From Spongilla lacustris (lineage: Eukaryota; Porifera; Demospongiae; Spongillida; Spongillidae): 64,000 nt of DNA. The notes under the pieces are model-generated. The model ran no database searches and was not told where the DNA came from. It saw only the letters and a list, made by a program, of their open reading frames with translations. Shown in pieces: positions 24,670-37,131 of this stretch. Numbering within the stretch: the first letter of the stretch is position 1; each line of letters begins with the position of its first letter. The stretch lies in contig OX442430.1 in assembly GCA_949361645.1 (NCBI GenBank), forward strand, positions 6,942,081 through 7,006,080, given 5' to 3'. Both the position numbers and the translations under genes were made by a program.

Positions 24670-26230
24670 TCAGTTGAGAAGGCGTCGCAGGATCTTGCCA
24701 GAGGCTGACTTTGGTACAGCTTCAATGAACTTCACTCCTCCTGTGAGGTGTTTGTGCTCAGAGACATGGCTGGCAATGTAGTCAATCAGCTCCTTCTCTG
24801 TGAGGGTGGGGTCCCTCTTCACCACAAATGCACGGGGCGCCTCCCCATGGCGCTCGTGGGGTACACCGATCACAGCAGCATCGGCCACCTTGGGATGGTT
24901 CTGCAGCAAGGCTTCCAACTCGGCAGGGGCCACCTGCAGACCCTTCACCTTGATCAGCTCCTTGAGCCGATCCGTGATGTAGAAGAACCCATCCTGGTCA
25001 AAGTACCCAATGTCCCCCGTCTTCAACCATCCATCCTTGGTCAGAGTCTTGCTGGTAGCATCAGGTTGGTTCAGATATCCCTTCATCACGTTGGGACCCT
25101 TGATATAAATCTCTCCCTCTTGTCCATTTGGGAGAGCGATGCCACTGGCAACATCTACCACCTTGACCAGCTGGTTTGGTACAGGTATACCGACAGAGCC
25201 AGGTTTTCTCATCCCATAGGCAAACGGAATGGAGTGTGTTACAGGGCTAGTCTCTGTGAGACCGTACCCTTGAAGAATCATGGTCTTGCCATGCAGACGG
25301 GCGCATGCAGACTTTAACAGGTCGCTTCCCAAAGGGGCGGCCCCACTGTTTATGAGAATAAGGGACGAGAGGTCGTACTTTTCAACATCAGGATGCTTGG
25401 CCAGGAACAGAATTAATGGTGGGACTAGGTGAGCCAGGTGTACACCATACTTCTGTACAGTGGAGAGGAAGAGGGTGGGGTCAAACTTTGGAAGGGTGAC
25501 CACTCTTGCTCCATGCCATAAGGCTGATATCAGGATGACCTCCATGCCATAGATGTGGAAGAAGGGGAGTAGGCCCAGCAGAGTGCAGCCATCAATAGAT
25601 AGGTCAAAAAACTCTGGAATACCAAACTGGTAGGTGTTTGCCACAAGGTTGTGGTGGGTCAACATGACCCCCTTTGGGAGGCCCGTTGTACCACTGGAGT
25701 AAGGCAACACTGCTATATCATTCTTGGCATCCACCTGGTGCTCAATAAACCGAGAACCAGAGTCTGTTACCAGCGACTGGTAGGATATATATCCGGGCTC
25801 CTTCACAGAGTGGTCATCAATGATGATGATGGTTTCCACACCGGCCATGTCTGCTGCCTTCTTCACAGAGGGCAGGAAGGCAGCCATAGTGGCTACGTAC
25901 TTGGCACCAGAGTTCTTGAACTGGTAGGCCAGCTCCTCTGCAGTGTATGCAGGGTTACAGGTGGTGACCACGCCCCCAGAGGCCAGCACACCAAAAAACA
26001 CCACAGCATACTGGGGACAGTTCGAAGCACACAATGCAAGGACGTCTCCCTTCTGAAAGCCAAATCTATTTAGTCCTGATGAGAAGTTGACAACAGACTC
26101 ATGGATCTCAGTGTATGAATACTCCCTGCCTGTTATGCTATCAACAATGGCTGTCTTCTTGCCGTGGTTGTCGATCTGCGAGAACACGTGATGGTACAGG
26201 CTGCACTCTGGAATGGTAGCATCTGGGAAT
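24670..26230 (-). pseudogene. 4CL-like acyl-CoA synthetase 1, C-terminal nine-tenths, cut off by a transposon
   Basis: This reads as an ANL-superfamily adenylate-forming enzyme (ATP plus carboxylic acid plus CoA to acyl-CoA). Visible motifs are the P-loop SSGTTGLPKG, QGYGLTETSP, the hinge GWLKTGDIGYFDQDGFFYI, RLKELIKVKG and the C-terminal catalytic-lysine motif SASGKILRRLL. The frame continues upstream of the first ATG (26187) as FPDATIPECSLYHHVFSQID to 26230, where it runs straight into the transposon. The N-terminal remainder is at 29244-29389, and the two parts join as SPFPDATIPE across one copy of the duplicated GGGAAT. The C-terminal 130 residues are almost identical to the intact paralogue at 30971-32710. 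An internal ATG at 26187 could give a shortened protein lacking about 70 residues. Confidence 0.85.
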
Positions 26231-26302
26231 TACGGTGGCCCGGTAGGTCGCGCTCTCGAGCGATGAGCTTCGAGCGTTGTGCTCAAGACACAAAAGCAGT
26301 TA

Positions 26303-26414
26303 AGCTCAGAGCCATAAGCCCAAAGCCCAGAGCCGTAAGCCCAAAGCCCAGAGCCGTAAGCCCAACGCCCAGAGCCGTAAGCCCAAAGCCCAGAGCCGTA
26401 AGCCCAAAGCCCAG
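26303..26414. repeat. 21-bp tandem repeat inside the transposon arm
   Basis: About five copies of AAGCCCAAAGCCCAGAGCCG plus T. The same array is present, inverted, in the right arm (about 29060-29172), with the same variant (AACGCCC) in the same copy, so the arms are either young or being homogenised. Confidence 0.9.
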
Positions 26415-26524
26415 GGAGAACTATGGGATGGAAAGGCTATATTACGTCATTGCATGTTTACAGTGTCACGTGACGGAAAGTTAGCGACATCATATTAGAT
26501 ATTACCTCTAATATCTATGGCGAC

Positions 26525-28598
<2,074 letters not shown>

Positions 28599-28870
28599 CA
28601 AGTCATGCACTTAGTTTTTGGAGGGCTTCTAGTTTTCGGAGGGCTTGTAGTGCGGTGGGGCGTTCGGATGCAACCAGTTTTGTGAGTTGGGCGCATAAAT
28701 CCTGGTACTCGTTAGGCACATCAGTTATAGATTATTAAAAAAATACAACGCGCATTTCGCAAAATACAAATCTTGAAACACACCCAGCTGAAACGTGGTG
28801 GACGAAGCGTAAATGTGCGAGTATTACTGCGATGGTCTTGTTTTGTCTCGAATAGCGCAGTATGAGGCCT

Positions 28871-29243
28871 GCCAAGTTGATACGGATGAGAGCCTGTACG
28901 CTAACAATGAGCTGCCTTTCTTACGTTCCACTTTAGGATCGTTGCGAAGCATGTCGCCATAGATATTAGAGGTAATATCTAATATGTCGCTAACTTTCCG
29001 TCACGTGACACTGTAAACATGCAATGACGTAATATAGCCTTTCCATCCCATAGTTCTCCCTGGGCTTTGGGCTTACGGCTCTGGGCTTTGGGCTTACGGC
29101 TCTGGGCGTTGGGCTTACGGCTCTGGGCTTTGGGCTTACGGCTCTGGGCTTTGGGCTTATGGCTCTGAGCTTAACTGCTTTTGTGTCTTGAGCACAACGC
29201 TCGAAGCTCATCGCTCGAGAGCGCGACCTACCGGGCCACCGTA
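28871..29243. repeat. Right terminal inverted arm of the IS3EU-like element
   Basis: It mirrors 26231-26606 and ends CCGGGCCACCGTA immediately before the GGGAAT duplication. Confidence 0.9.
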
Positions 29244-29389
29244 GGGAATGGACTTCGGACCACGTGATCGGGTCCAACGATCTTGACCGAGGGCTGGGCA
29301 GTCACTCGAAGCGCAATCGCAGCTGTTCCGTGCACCTCCGCAGCCTTGACCACATGTCTGATGGTTGGACACAGCCTCAGTAGTGATGT
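29244..29389 (-). pseudogene. 4CL-like acyl-CoA synthetase 1, N-terminal part upstream of the transposon
   Basis: The minus-strand frame reads TSLLRLCPTIRHVVK, then VHGTAAIALRVTAQPSVKIV, then GPDHVVRSPF. It aligns with the first 57 residues of the intact paralogue (MTSLLQRVTSLLPFTRQLI ... TDHVVRSPF). Where the paralogue has AGCGGTATGACATCA this copy has AGCGGCTACATCA, so the equivalent start codon is missing. The leader is Arg-rich and non-acidic, which would suit a mitochondrial targeting peptide. No in-frame ATG is seen before the upstream TAG near 29500. Either a spliced 5' exon supplies the start or the gene is dead. Confidence 0.7.
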
Positions 29390-30970
29390 AGCCGCTAGTG
29401 TTCGGACCTGCAGTACAGTGATGTAGTGTGTTGGAGAGAGCCGGAGAGACAGAAAGTGGGCGTGACACTCTGTACTAGTATCGGAGCTTAGGTACTAGTA
29501 ATTGAGCGTTCGTGCTAGTTAAAAGCGAACGTCTCGGTTTTTTTTGTTGATAAGATTATGTTCACTTGAATCTACACTACCAACCTTGTACATGGAGGCC
29601 GGATAGGAATGGAAGCAAATATATGAATATGATAATAGAAAGTTGTCACTTACCTGTAGTCACGTTCCCAGACACTGAAGTAAAAAAAATTAAAAAAATA
29701 CAATTACGGATTACCGGGAATGTGACTAAGTGAACTGTGGCCCTTGGCGGATCTTTAGACACGTTTATAGCTTCTGACAACGAATTCCTAACTTGTAAAC
29801 GCTATCAACTCTTTCTCTGATAGATAGTATATAATCAGAGATGATATATTATTTCTGTTATGATATGTCGTCGGAGGTACTACTAGTATCGGTACGGTTC
29901 CAGTCTAGCATTTATCCTCGTCCCCAGACTTATACATGTACTCTCCCAGCAACTTGCTTGGGCAGTGACCTAGCAGAGATATTTATTATCTCTGGACCTA
30001 GTAAATGTGAGTTGATTTGTGTGGCCATGGGAGATCCATTACCTTGGGTTTGGGTATGCGGGAGAAAGGCGATCCATCTTATGGTATGTTGTGGTTCAAA
30101 CGACATCACGCCTATGGCCTACCCGGTACTAATATAGGCCTAGGCCTATATCATTAATATCTATGCCTAGGCCTATATCAATGTTGGGGTCTATAGACCT
30201 ATAAGCCTACTGCCATCTCTATAGACCACAAAAGCAGGCCTATGCAGGTAATTTTCCGATGAAGTATTGGCATGCACTAGCTGACGCGCATTTATGATCC
30301 TAGGGAGCGGGATAGCAGCGGTGTTACAGACCACTGGCCCACTGCATTGCTTTTGTGTCGCATATACATGTATACCGGTAGCCCGTGCGGACAGAAGGCG
30401 GGGACGAGGGCTAATACCCCCATATTTGTTACGCTGTGTTGTTGTACTGCACAGCGATCAGTGTTTTCGGCCCCCATGATTGGTGTTAGTTGGTCCAAGA
30501 GCGGATAGGGAGGAAGGGAGGGGGCGGGTAACTTACTCCTACGCCCTGTGTATTGTCATGGGGAGGAGGGTATAGGAGGGAGGGATAAGGGTTCTAAGTG
30601 GTTGTGTGTGTTTGGTGGCAGCGTGCACAATGAAGCTAAACCAATATTCTATTTTGGTTATTTGGGGGGAAGTAAGGTGCTATACTGTGTGCATGTGGGA
30701 GGGAGGGGATAAGGGTTTGGGTAGACTGTCATGTGGAGAGTATAGGAGGGAGGGATAAGGGTTTGGGTAGGCTGTCATGTGGAGAGTATAGGAGGAGAAT
30801 GGTTTGGGTAGTCTAGATGGTGTGAGGGGAGGGAGAATGGTAGAGGACTGTACTACTGTTACCTTTTCTTCTCCTTACATTTATTTCTTTCTCCTCTCTT
30901 CCCACATTGTCTCCCCCACCCCTCACCCATTCCCCACCCCCTCACCCAACCTCCGTGGCTACTCAGCGGT
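29390..30970. other. Intergenic between the two 4CL-like genes
   Basis: No gene recognised. 30133-30240 has repeats of TAGGCCTAGGCCTATATCA and 30500-30860 is GGGAGGGA-rich with a twice-repeated block (TATAGGAGGGAGGGATAAGG). It should hold the divergent promoters of the two 4CL-like genes, since they point away from each other. Confidence 0.5.
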
Positions 30971-32710
30971 ATGACATCATTATTGCAACGGGTTACATCA
31001 CTCCTCCCCTTCACCAGACAGCTGATCAGAGGTGGTGTGGGCTTGCATGGGGCTTCAGCCTCACAGCTGCACATCACTGGTCGGCCCCTTCTACCATCCA
31101 TCAACCCCATCGGAACCGATCACGTGGTCCGAAGCCCATTCCCCGACGTCACCGTTCCAGACTGCAGTGTGTATAGCCACGTGTTCTCAAGGATCGACGC
31201 AAATGGAAAGAGAATAGTCATCGTCGATGGTGTAACTGGCAGAGAGTATTCGTTCAATGAACTCCATGAGTCCGTCATCAACCTCTCATCTGGATTGAAC
31301 CGACTTGGCTTTCAGAAGGGAGATGTCCTCGCACTGTGTACAGCTAACTGCACCATGTTCCCTGTTGTCTTCTATGGTGTCCTGGCCTCTGGGGGCGTGG
31401 TCAGTACCTGTAACCCTGCATACACTGCAGAGGAGCTGGCCTACCAGTTCAAGAACTCTGGTGCCAAGTACGTAGCCACTATGGCTGCCTTCCTGCCCTC
31501 TGTGAAGAAGGCAGCAGACATGGCTGGTGTGGGCACCATCATCATCATTGATGACCACTCTGTGAAGGAGCCCGGATATATATCCTACCAGTCGCTGGTA
31601 ACAGACTCTGGTTCTCGGTTTATTGAGCACAAGGTGGATGCCAAGAACGATATAGCAATGTTGCCTTACTCCAGTGGTACAACGGGCCTCCCAAAGGGGG
31701 TCATGTTGACCCACCACAACCTTGTGGCAAACACCTACCAGTACTGCCACCCTGAGTATCTGGATCTAACCCCACTAGGTACAACCCTAATTGGAGTGCT
31801 CCCCTTCTACCACGTCTATGGATTCTCCATCATCATGATGTCATCATTATGGCAGGGGGCTAAGTTGGTCACCCTTCCGAAGTTTGACCCTGCCCTCTTC
31901 CTCTCCACCCTCCAGAAGTACAGGGTCAACATCGCCCATCTTGTGCCTCCCATAATCCTCTTCCTGGCCAAATATCCTGACGTGGATAAGTACGACCTCT
32001 CGAGCATCAGGCAGATCATAAGTGCGGCTGCCCCCCTGGGGGCCGACCTGGCCAGGGCTACCACTGCACGGCTACACGGACGATGCATCATACGTCAGGG
32101 GTACGGTCTGACGGAGACCAGCCCTCTGAGTCACCTCACACCCTTATCTGTCGGGATGAGCAGACCTGGATCTGTTGGTGTCCCATTGCAGAACCAGCTG
32201 GTCAAGGTGGTGGATGTTGACAGTGGCCACACCCTCCCAAGTGGACAAGAGGGAGAGATTTATATCAAGGGTCCCAACGTGATGAAGGGATATCTGAACC
32301 AACCTGATGCTACCAGCAGGACTCTGACCAAGGATGGATGGTTGAAAACGGGGGACATTGGCTACTTTGACCAGGATGGGTTCTTCTACATCACGGATCG
32401 GCTCAAGGAGCTGATCAAGGTGAAGGGTCTGCAGGTGGCCCCTGCCGAGTTGGAAGCCTTGCTGCAGAACCATCCCAAGGTGGCCGATGCTGCTGTGATC
32501 GGTGTACCCCACGAGCGCCATGGGGAGGCGCCCCGTGCATTTGTGGTGAAGAGGGACCCCACCCTCACAGAGAAGGAGCTGATTGACTACATTGCTAGCC
32601 ATGTCTCTGAGCACAAACACCTCACAGGAGGAGTGAAGTTCATTGAAGCTGTACCAAAGACAGCCTCTGGCAAGATCCTGCGAAGGCATCTGAGACAGGG
32701 TGTTAGTTGA
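30971..32710 (+). CDS. 4-coumarate-CoA-ligase-like acyl-CoA synthetase (intact paralogue)
   Basis: A single uninterrupted 579-residue frame. Domain order: an Arg-rich leader (residues 1-45, candidate mitochondrial presequence); the large AMP-binding domain with P-loop SSGTTGLPKG (about 234-243) and QGYGLTETSP (about 376-385); hinge TGDIGYFDQDGFFYITDRLK (about 460-479); and the small C-terminal domain with catalytic Lys568 in TASGKILRR. Length and motifs are those of 4CL/firefly-luciferase relatives, which adenylate a carboxylic acid and transfer it to CoA. The true substrate is unknown, and animals generally lack phenylpropanoid synthesis, so a medium/long-chain or aromatic acid is more likely. 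There is no SKL-type peroxisomal signal (it ends RQGVS). Residues 262-400, which line the acid pocket, differ most from the neighbouring copy. Confidence 0.92.
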   Translation: MTSLLQRVTSLLPFTRQLIRGGVGLHGASASQLHITGRPLLPSINPIGTDHVVRSPFPDVTVPDCSVYSHVFSRIDANGKRIVIVDGVTGREYSFNELHESVINLSSGLNRLGFQKGDVLALCTANCTMFPVVFYGVLASGGVVSTCNPAYTAEELAYQFKNSGAKYVATMAAFLPSVKKAADMAGVGTIIIIDDHSVKEPGYISYQSLVTDSGSRFIEHKVDAKNDIAMLPYSSGTTGLPKGVMLTHHNLVANTYQYCHPEYLDLTPLGTTLIGVLPFYHVYGFSIIMMSSLWQGAKLVTLPKFDPALFLSTLQKYRVNIAHLVPPIILFLAKYPDVDKYDLSSIRQIISAAAPLGADLARATTARLHGRCIIRQGYGLTETSPLSHLTPLSVGMSRPGSVGVPLQNQLVKVVDVDSGHTLPSGQEGEIYIKGPNVMKGYLNQPDATSRTLTKDGWLKTGDIGYFDQDGFFYITDRLKELIKVKGLQVAPAELEALLQNHPKVADAAVIGVPHERHGEAPRAFVVKRDPTLTEKELIDYIASHVSEHKHLTGGVKFIEAVPKTASGKILRRHLRQGVS

Positions 32711-33866
32711 GTGTACCGAAGTTAAGGAAAGAGCTTTAGTGGTATTCACTGAACTCAAAACTGTGAATGGTATAATCATGATTAGTACTTTTAGCAAGAT
32801 GTATTTTATCTCTCAAGTCATTAGGACTGCTGAATCGTGTTCAACCTGGCAATTGATAACCTGCCAATTAACAGACTGGTAAATTATAACTATACATATA
32901 CATCATGACTTAAGACATGTCACATTGTTGTCAGACCACACCACCATTTCACTATAGAGCCCCGCAAACACAGGCTAGCAGAACTAAAGATAGCCTCGTT
33001 CTGACAAAACTAACTGTTTCTGAGTAAGATATCTCCCATTTCATTGCAAGGCTAGCAGCTATATGCTTCATAAAATGATTTGCCTATCTGTGCAGGAGTC
33101 CATCCACTGAAACAACAAAGGGTTTAAATTGACCACGTCAATCCTCAACTGCTTTCTGATAAATCCTTTTCTTTTCTTTACTGGTTGATGAGGTGGTGTG
33201 TCTATGGTTGATTGATACTGTACACCCCTGCTCACCTTATGTTGGTTCGGTTGTTGTAAAACTGCATGCATTGAAACAGTGCTAGTAGATGAACCCAAGG
33301 CAAGCCCATACAGTAAGTATAAAAAGCTTTATCAGTAGATCATCAATGTCATTGTATATCAATGTACACAATGCACGTGCACTCAAAAAAATAACAAATC
33401 ACCCGCGGTCCAGAATCCAGGCAATGCTATAGGCTGGAGCTGCTGTTCTTAAATTCAGTATTAGCCGAGGTACATGTACTAGGCTAACTAGCAATAATTT
33501 ATTCTCACACGTAGCTACATGTACATGTATCACAATAGATAATTTCTTATTCCTACATGTATGGGGTACACATCAGTTTAACAAACGATGCCATATACTC
33601 ATGTACATTTGTGTGCATGATACTAATATATAGCAGTGAAGCCCAATCATGGGTAAGGGCAGGGCTCCTTAAAAAAAAATACAGATAAACAAGCACATAA
33701 CGTTAAATTAACTACCACCTAGACTAAATAATATATCAGTAGCCTGCGTCTGAGATGGCCCTTGAAAGAAGAGCCCTCGCTCCTTTTTAAAAAAATAAAT
33801 AAAATAAAAATATGAAGTTTCAAATAATAATTATTTTTTAACCCTGGCGCGACAAAAGTAGATTAT
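32711..33866. other. Intergenic between 4CL-like gene 2 and PHAX
   Basis: No gene or clear repeat. It is AT-rich with scattered ACATGTAC words (about 33470, 33520) and A-rich runs near 33670 and 33785. Confidence 0.5.
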
Positions 33867-35915
33867 ATGGGTGAATCACCACCAGCGGTAGATACACGCT
33901 TGCCGCTCATCGAGCGCGCAGAAGCAGACACATCCCAGTCACGCCGAGATATCCCGCGGGTCCAAGCACCGCAAGGCGGTGGAGTTCCCAACCGAAAGCG
34001 GCCCACTTCAGCGCAACACTCTGGGCAAAGCTGGGGGGCCCCCAAGAAAAAGCAACCACTCGCTTACAAAGATGGCGCGCTACAGTGCTTGAACCTCGAG
34101 GGTCTGACCGGGGAGAGCCAATGCGAGCACGCCAGTCAGGAGATAGCTCGATGCCTGCACGAGGTAAATATAGGCCCCACGTGAGACAGTAGGCCTAGTC
34201 TTTATTTATACACGCCCTCGTCTTCACTCCACACACTCACCGGTCATCTCACCATGCCGCACGTCAACACGTCCTTGTACGAAGCATTGTTTGACATGGT
34301 GTCTGTGCCATCCCACACCTTCCCTTTCCACAATACTATTTAACCCTCCCCTTAAAACCAAACCACTTAACCCTCTCCCTTAAACCTTCTCCCATAAAAA
34401 CTAACCCTCACTACCTCAACTGCAACTTTTTAATTCTCTTCCTCACACCACACCTGTTTGGTCCCTCCCTCCACTTTTTAACCCTCTCCTTTCATGGACT
34501 TGTTAACCCACTCCACACCACGTTTTGGGCCCCTCCCTCCACTACACCTTTTTTGGGGGGCCTCTCCCTATCCACAACCTTACACTGCACCCTTGGTTCA
34601 CCCTTACAGCCAAAGGTGAACCTCATCAAGGACGCCATTGCTGTGTTAGGTGTGAAGAGGGCTCTTGTATTTTTTGAGGAGACAGTCAAAATTCAGGAGG
34701 GAGGTGGTCAGCGTACCAGCAATGGAAATAAGAAGTATGCAAATATGTTATCTGTGCTGATGGATATCCCGTCTCGAACACTTACTTAACCCTAGTGCAC
34801 CCTCCTATTAACTCCAACTGATGCACCCTCTTTAACCCCTCTGCACCCCCCAGACACCCTAACTCAGTGTACCATCCCCTTAAATAGTGCACATAGCTTC
34901 CATTCCCTTCCACTCACCCCTTAACCCCTGGTGCTCCAATGCTGTTACCTTCACCTCTGTCTTCATGCCTCTTTCTTGGTACCTTTCTACCTCACCCCCC
35001 CCCCCCCCCCCCCCCCAGCACACCCCATTGCTGTTCAATCTGTCCCCACTCTCTGTGTAAATGTTCCTGCAGGTTATGTCCTCAAATGTTGGGACTTTAG
35101 TACCAACAGAGATGTTATCTCTGGTACCACCATGGGCAACAGGTATTTCTAAGAGCATGCAATACCCTCTACAAAATTTGTTAATTCCAATTCAATTTGT
35201 TAATCCAATTCAATGCAAACATTATAGTAAATTGTAGCTTGTCCTGTAAAGTTGCAGAAGTGTATCACAAAGCCCAAATGTTTTGTCAGATTATATTTCA
35301 ACAAGCTACTGGCTTATCTACGGCACCCCACCATATTGCTGAGTTTGCTCGTCCCCTTCATGAGTAGTACTAGTTATGTATATGTGCACAGTCAAGTGTC
35401 TAGGTGATCGTTGGTACCCCACCCCCACCACCCCAAACAGGAGAGCTCCCGGCGGTGTCTTCCTGACTCTGATCAAGGGCAGCCCCACACTGACCGAGGC
35501 AGAGAAGGCCGAGATCTTCAGGAAGGACAAGCAGGTGGTGGCAGAGAACAAGAAGCGGGCCAGGAAGAGGAAGAAAGAAGCTGAACTGAAGAGGTCCAAG
35601 GCCAACCACCCGCCCAACCCGCCTAACCTGAATATGATTAAGCGCCTGCCTGAGAATGGCACAGGGGAGGGTTTGAAGTTGGAGCGTGTTGAGCCGGAAG
35701 ATGGGCCTAAAGGGGCGGAGTTAACGTGCAAGTTGGAAGGGGTGGAGCTGGTGGTCAAGGTTGAGGAGGCGGAGCCAATGCAGGTGGAAGAAAGTGTTGC
35801 CGAGGCGACAAAATACAGGAGTGCTCTTCCTCCCAGCCAGCATGAGGTGGAAAGGGATCTTGACGAATTTGAACAGACTGATACGATAGATTTTGATATT
35901 GGTTTTGAGGTGTAA
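33867..35915 (+). CDS. PHAX: PHAX, phosphorylated adaptor for RNA export
   Basis: Three exons: 33867-34163 (phase 0 end, donor GTAAAT), 34610-34734 (acceptor TTACAG, donor GTATGC) and 35441-35915 (acceptor AAACAG). Together they give 298 residues. Exon 1 ends ASQEIARCLHE and exon 2 begins PKVNLIKDAIAVLGVKRALV, which continues the conserved PHAX RNA-binding domain. The exon 2/3 junction restores NGNKKRAPGGVFLTLIKGSP, the family's hallmark GGVFL block. Basic KKRARKRKKEAELKRSK follows, then an acidic C-terminus. PHAX bridges capped U snRNAs (via the cap-binding complex) to the exportin CRM1 in the nucleus. Human PHAX is 394 residues, so this one is short, mainly at the N-terminus; an additional upstream exon is possible. 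It lies next to COX17 and SF3A1. Confidence 0.9.
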
Positions 35916-36756
35916 TGTTAACAGGGGGGCGGGGTGCCCCTCCCTACAGCACTACAGGTCACATCACACACACTATCAAAATGCTGCAGTGGCCAATCAG
36001 ATGGGAGGGTGGGGGCCACGGTTGTCTCGTCCCAGCATTGGCAATATGCATTCGGCTGCTGCGTGTATGTGGGTCTGGGGACGTGACAACCACATCGCGT
36101 TGTGAATGACAAGGTGGAATGTCAATCAGCCCATTGATTTCCGTTAGGTCTTTATGTTTTTTTTTTGTCAGTATGTAGGTGCAGAGATAATATATACATG
36201 TATATATTTTCTCTGGTAGGTGCGGATGTCGGATGTACTATCAGTCGCTACACTAAGCCTGAATATGATTTTTAAAGTAAGCGCCTAAGCAGACAAATCT
36301 CTAAGGCAGTCTAATGTCTATGTACATGTAACAATATCTGTGGTTAGCCAGGAAATGGACTATAGAAGGCGGAGTTCACATCCGGGGCGATAAGTGTGAC
36401 GTTATATATGACAGCAGGTAAAAAAAAAAGTTGCCAATACAAGGCACATCGGATCCTTTTAAATAACAGAAACATGGTTATGACAGAGATCATATATAGA
36501 TGATCCCTGGTTATGAGGAATCTTGAGTCTCAGCAGAGATCGTATATGTGATCTCCAGTCTCAGTATCATGACCAAATTGTGAGTGTTGAGAGGTATATT
36601 GGAATTAAGTGGCGGTTATCGTAGTATCTATTGTCCATGCGGCCCATATGCATGCGTACCCATACATTTAATATCCCTACCGTTGTGCAAAACAAGCACG
36701 TGCTAGTGATATATAATAAAGTGACAGGTTACATATGATATGCCTCTGTTTGGGTT
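35916..36756. other. Between PHAX and COX17 (convergent 3' ends); no gene seen
   Basis: No ORF with recognisable content. AATAAA at about 36716-36721 is on the plus strand (a possible PHAX poly(A) signal, though distant). Confidence 0.4.
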
Positions 36757-36981
36757 CTACACCTTGAATCCAAGCTTTCTAAGACACTCCTTGTGAGCCT
36801 CTATCAGTGCCGCGCAGTTCACCTCCCCTTTCTCCACCACACACTCGTCCCTGGCTTTTTTGGTCTCGGGACACGCACAACACGGTCTCAGTGGCTTCTC
36901 GGACTTCTCTTTCTCGGGAGCAGGTGCCTCTGGTTGCTTCTGCTGAGAGACAGTGGATGACCTATCTACAGATGTCCCCAT
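36757..36981 (-). CDS. COX17: COX17, copper chaperone for cytochrome c oxidase
   Basis: 74 residues from ATG 36981-36979 to TAG 36759-36757. It carries the copper site CCAC (Cys34, Cys35, Cys37) in the invariant [16 protein letters not shown], a twin CX9C pair (Cys37/Cys47 and Cys56/Cys66) and the C-terminal [16 protein letters not shown]17 carries Cu(I) in the mitochondrial intermembrane space to SCO1 and COX11. The chosen start gives a 30-residue Gln/Pro/Glu-rich head, slightly longer than the human protein (63 residues). The frame stays open upstream to 37170, but that part lies antisense to the SF3A1 first exon and is unlikely to be coding. No intron is seen. It is divergent from SF3A1, 150 bp away. 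Confidence 0.93.
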   Translation of the reverse strand: MGTSVDRSSTVSQQKQPEAPAPEKEKSEKPLRPCCACPETKKARDECVVEKGEVNCAALIEAHKECLRKLGFKV

Positions 36982-37131
36982 ATCACTTTCAAAAAAATTA
37001 CTATTATTATTAACCCTCGTGTAACAAGCTCGAGCCCAGACCCACACTAATAGGTGCATATGGCACGTGGTGCAGCGGGCTTTTAAAAATTGGTTAGAAG
37101 CACGCGACATAAAAAAAAAAAAAAGAGGAAA
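36982..37131. promoter_or_regulatory. Shared bidirectional promoter of COX17 and SF3A1
   Basis: Only 150 bp separate the COX17 and SF3A1 start codons, so both 5' UTRs and core promoters must fit or overlap here. No TATA box is obvious. The motif GCACGTGG sits near 37062. An A run (about 37111-37124) lies just before the SF3A1 ATG. Confidence 0.55.

Noticed and set aside
24748..26073. Plus-strand ORFs of 140-189 codons
   Set aside because: Antisense shadows of the 4CL-like gene on the minus strand; the same applies to 31286-32797 on the minus strand.
29841..30137. 98-codon ORF upstream of the intact 4CL-like gene
   Set aside because: No recognisable motif, no splice support, and composition like its non-coding surroundings.
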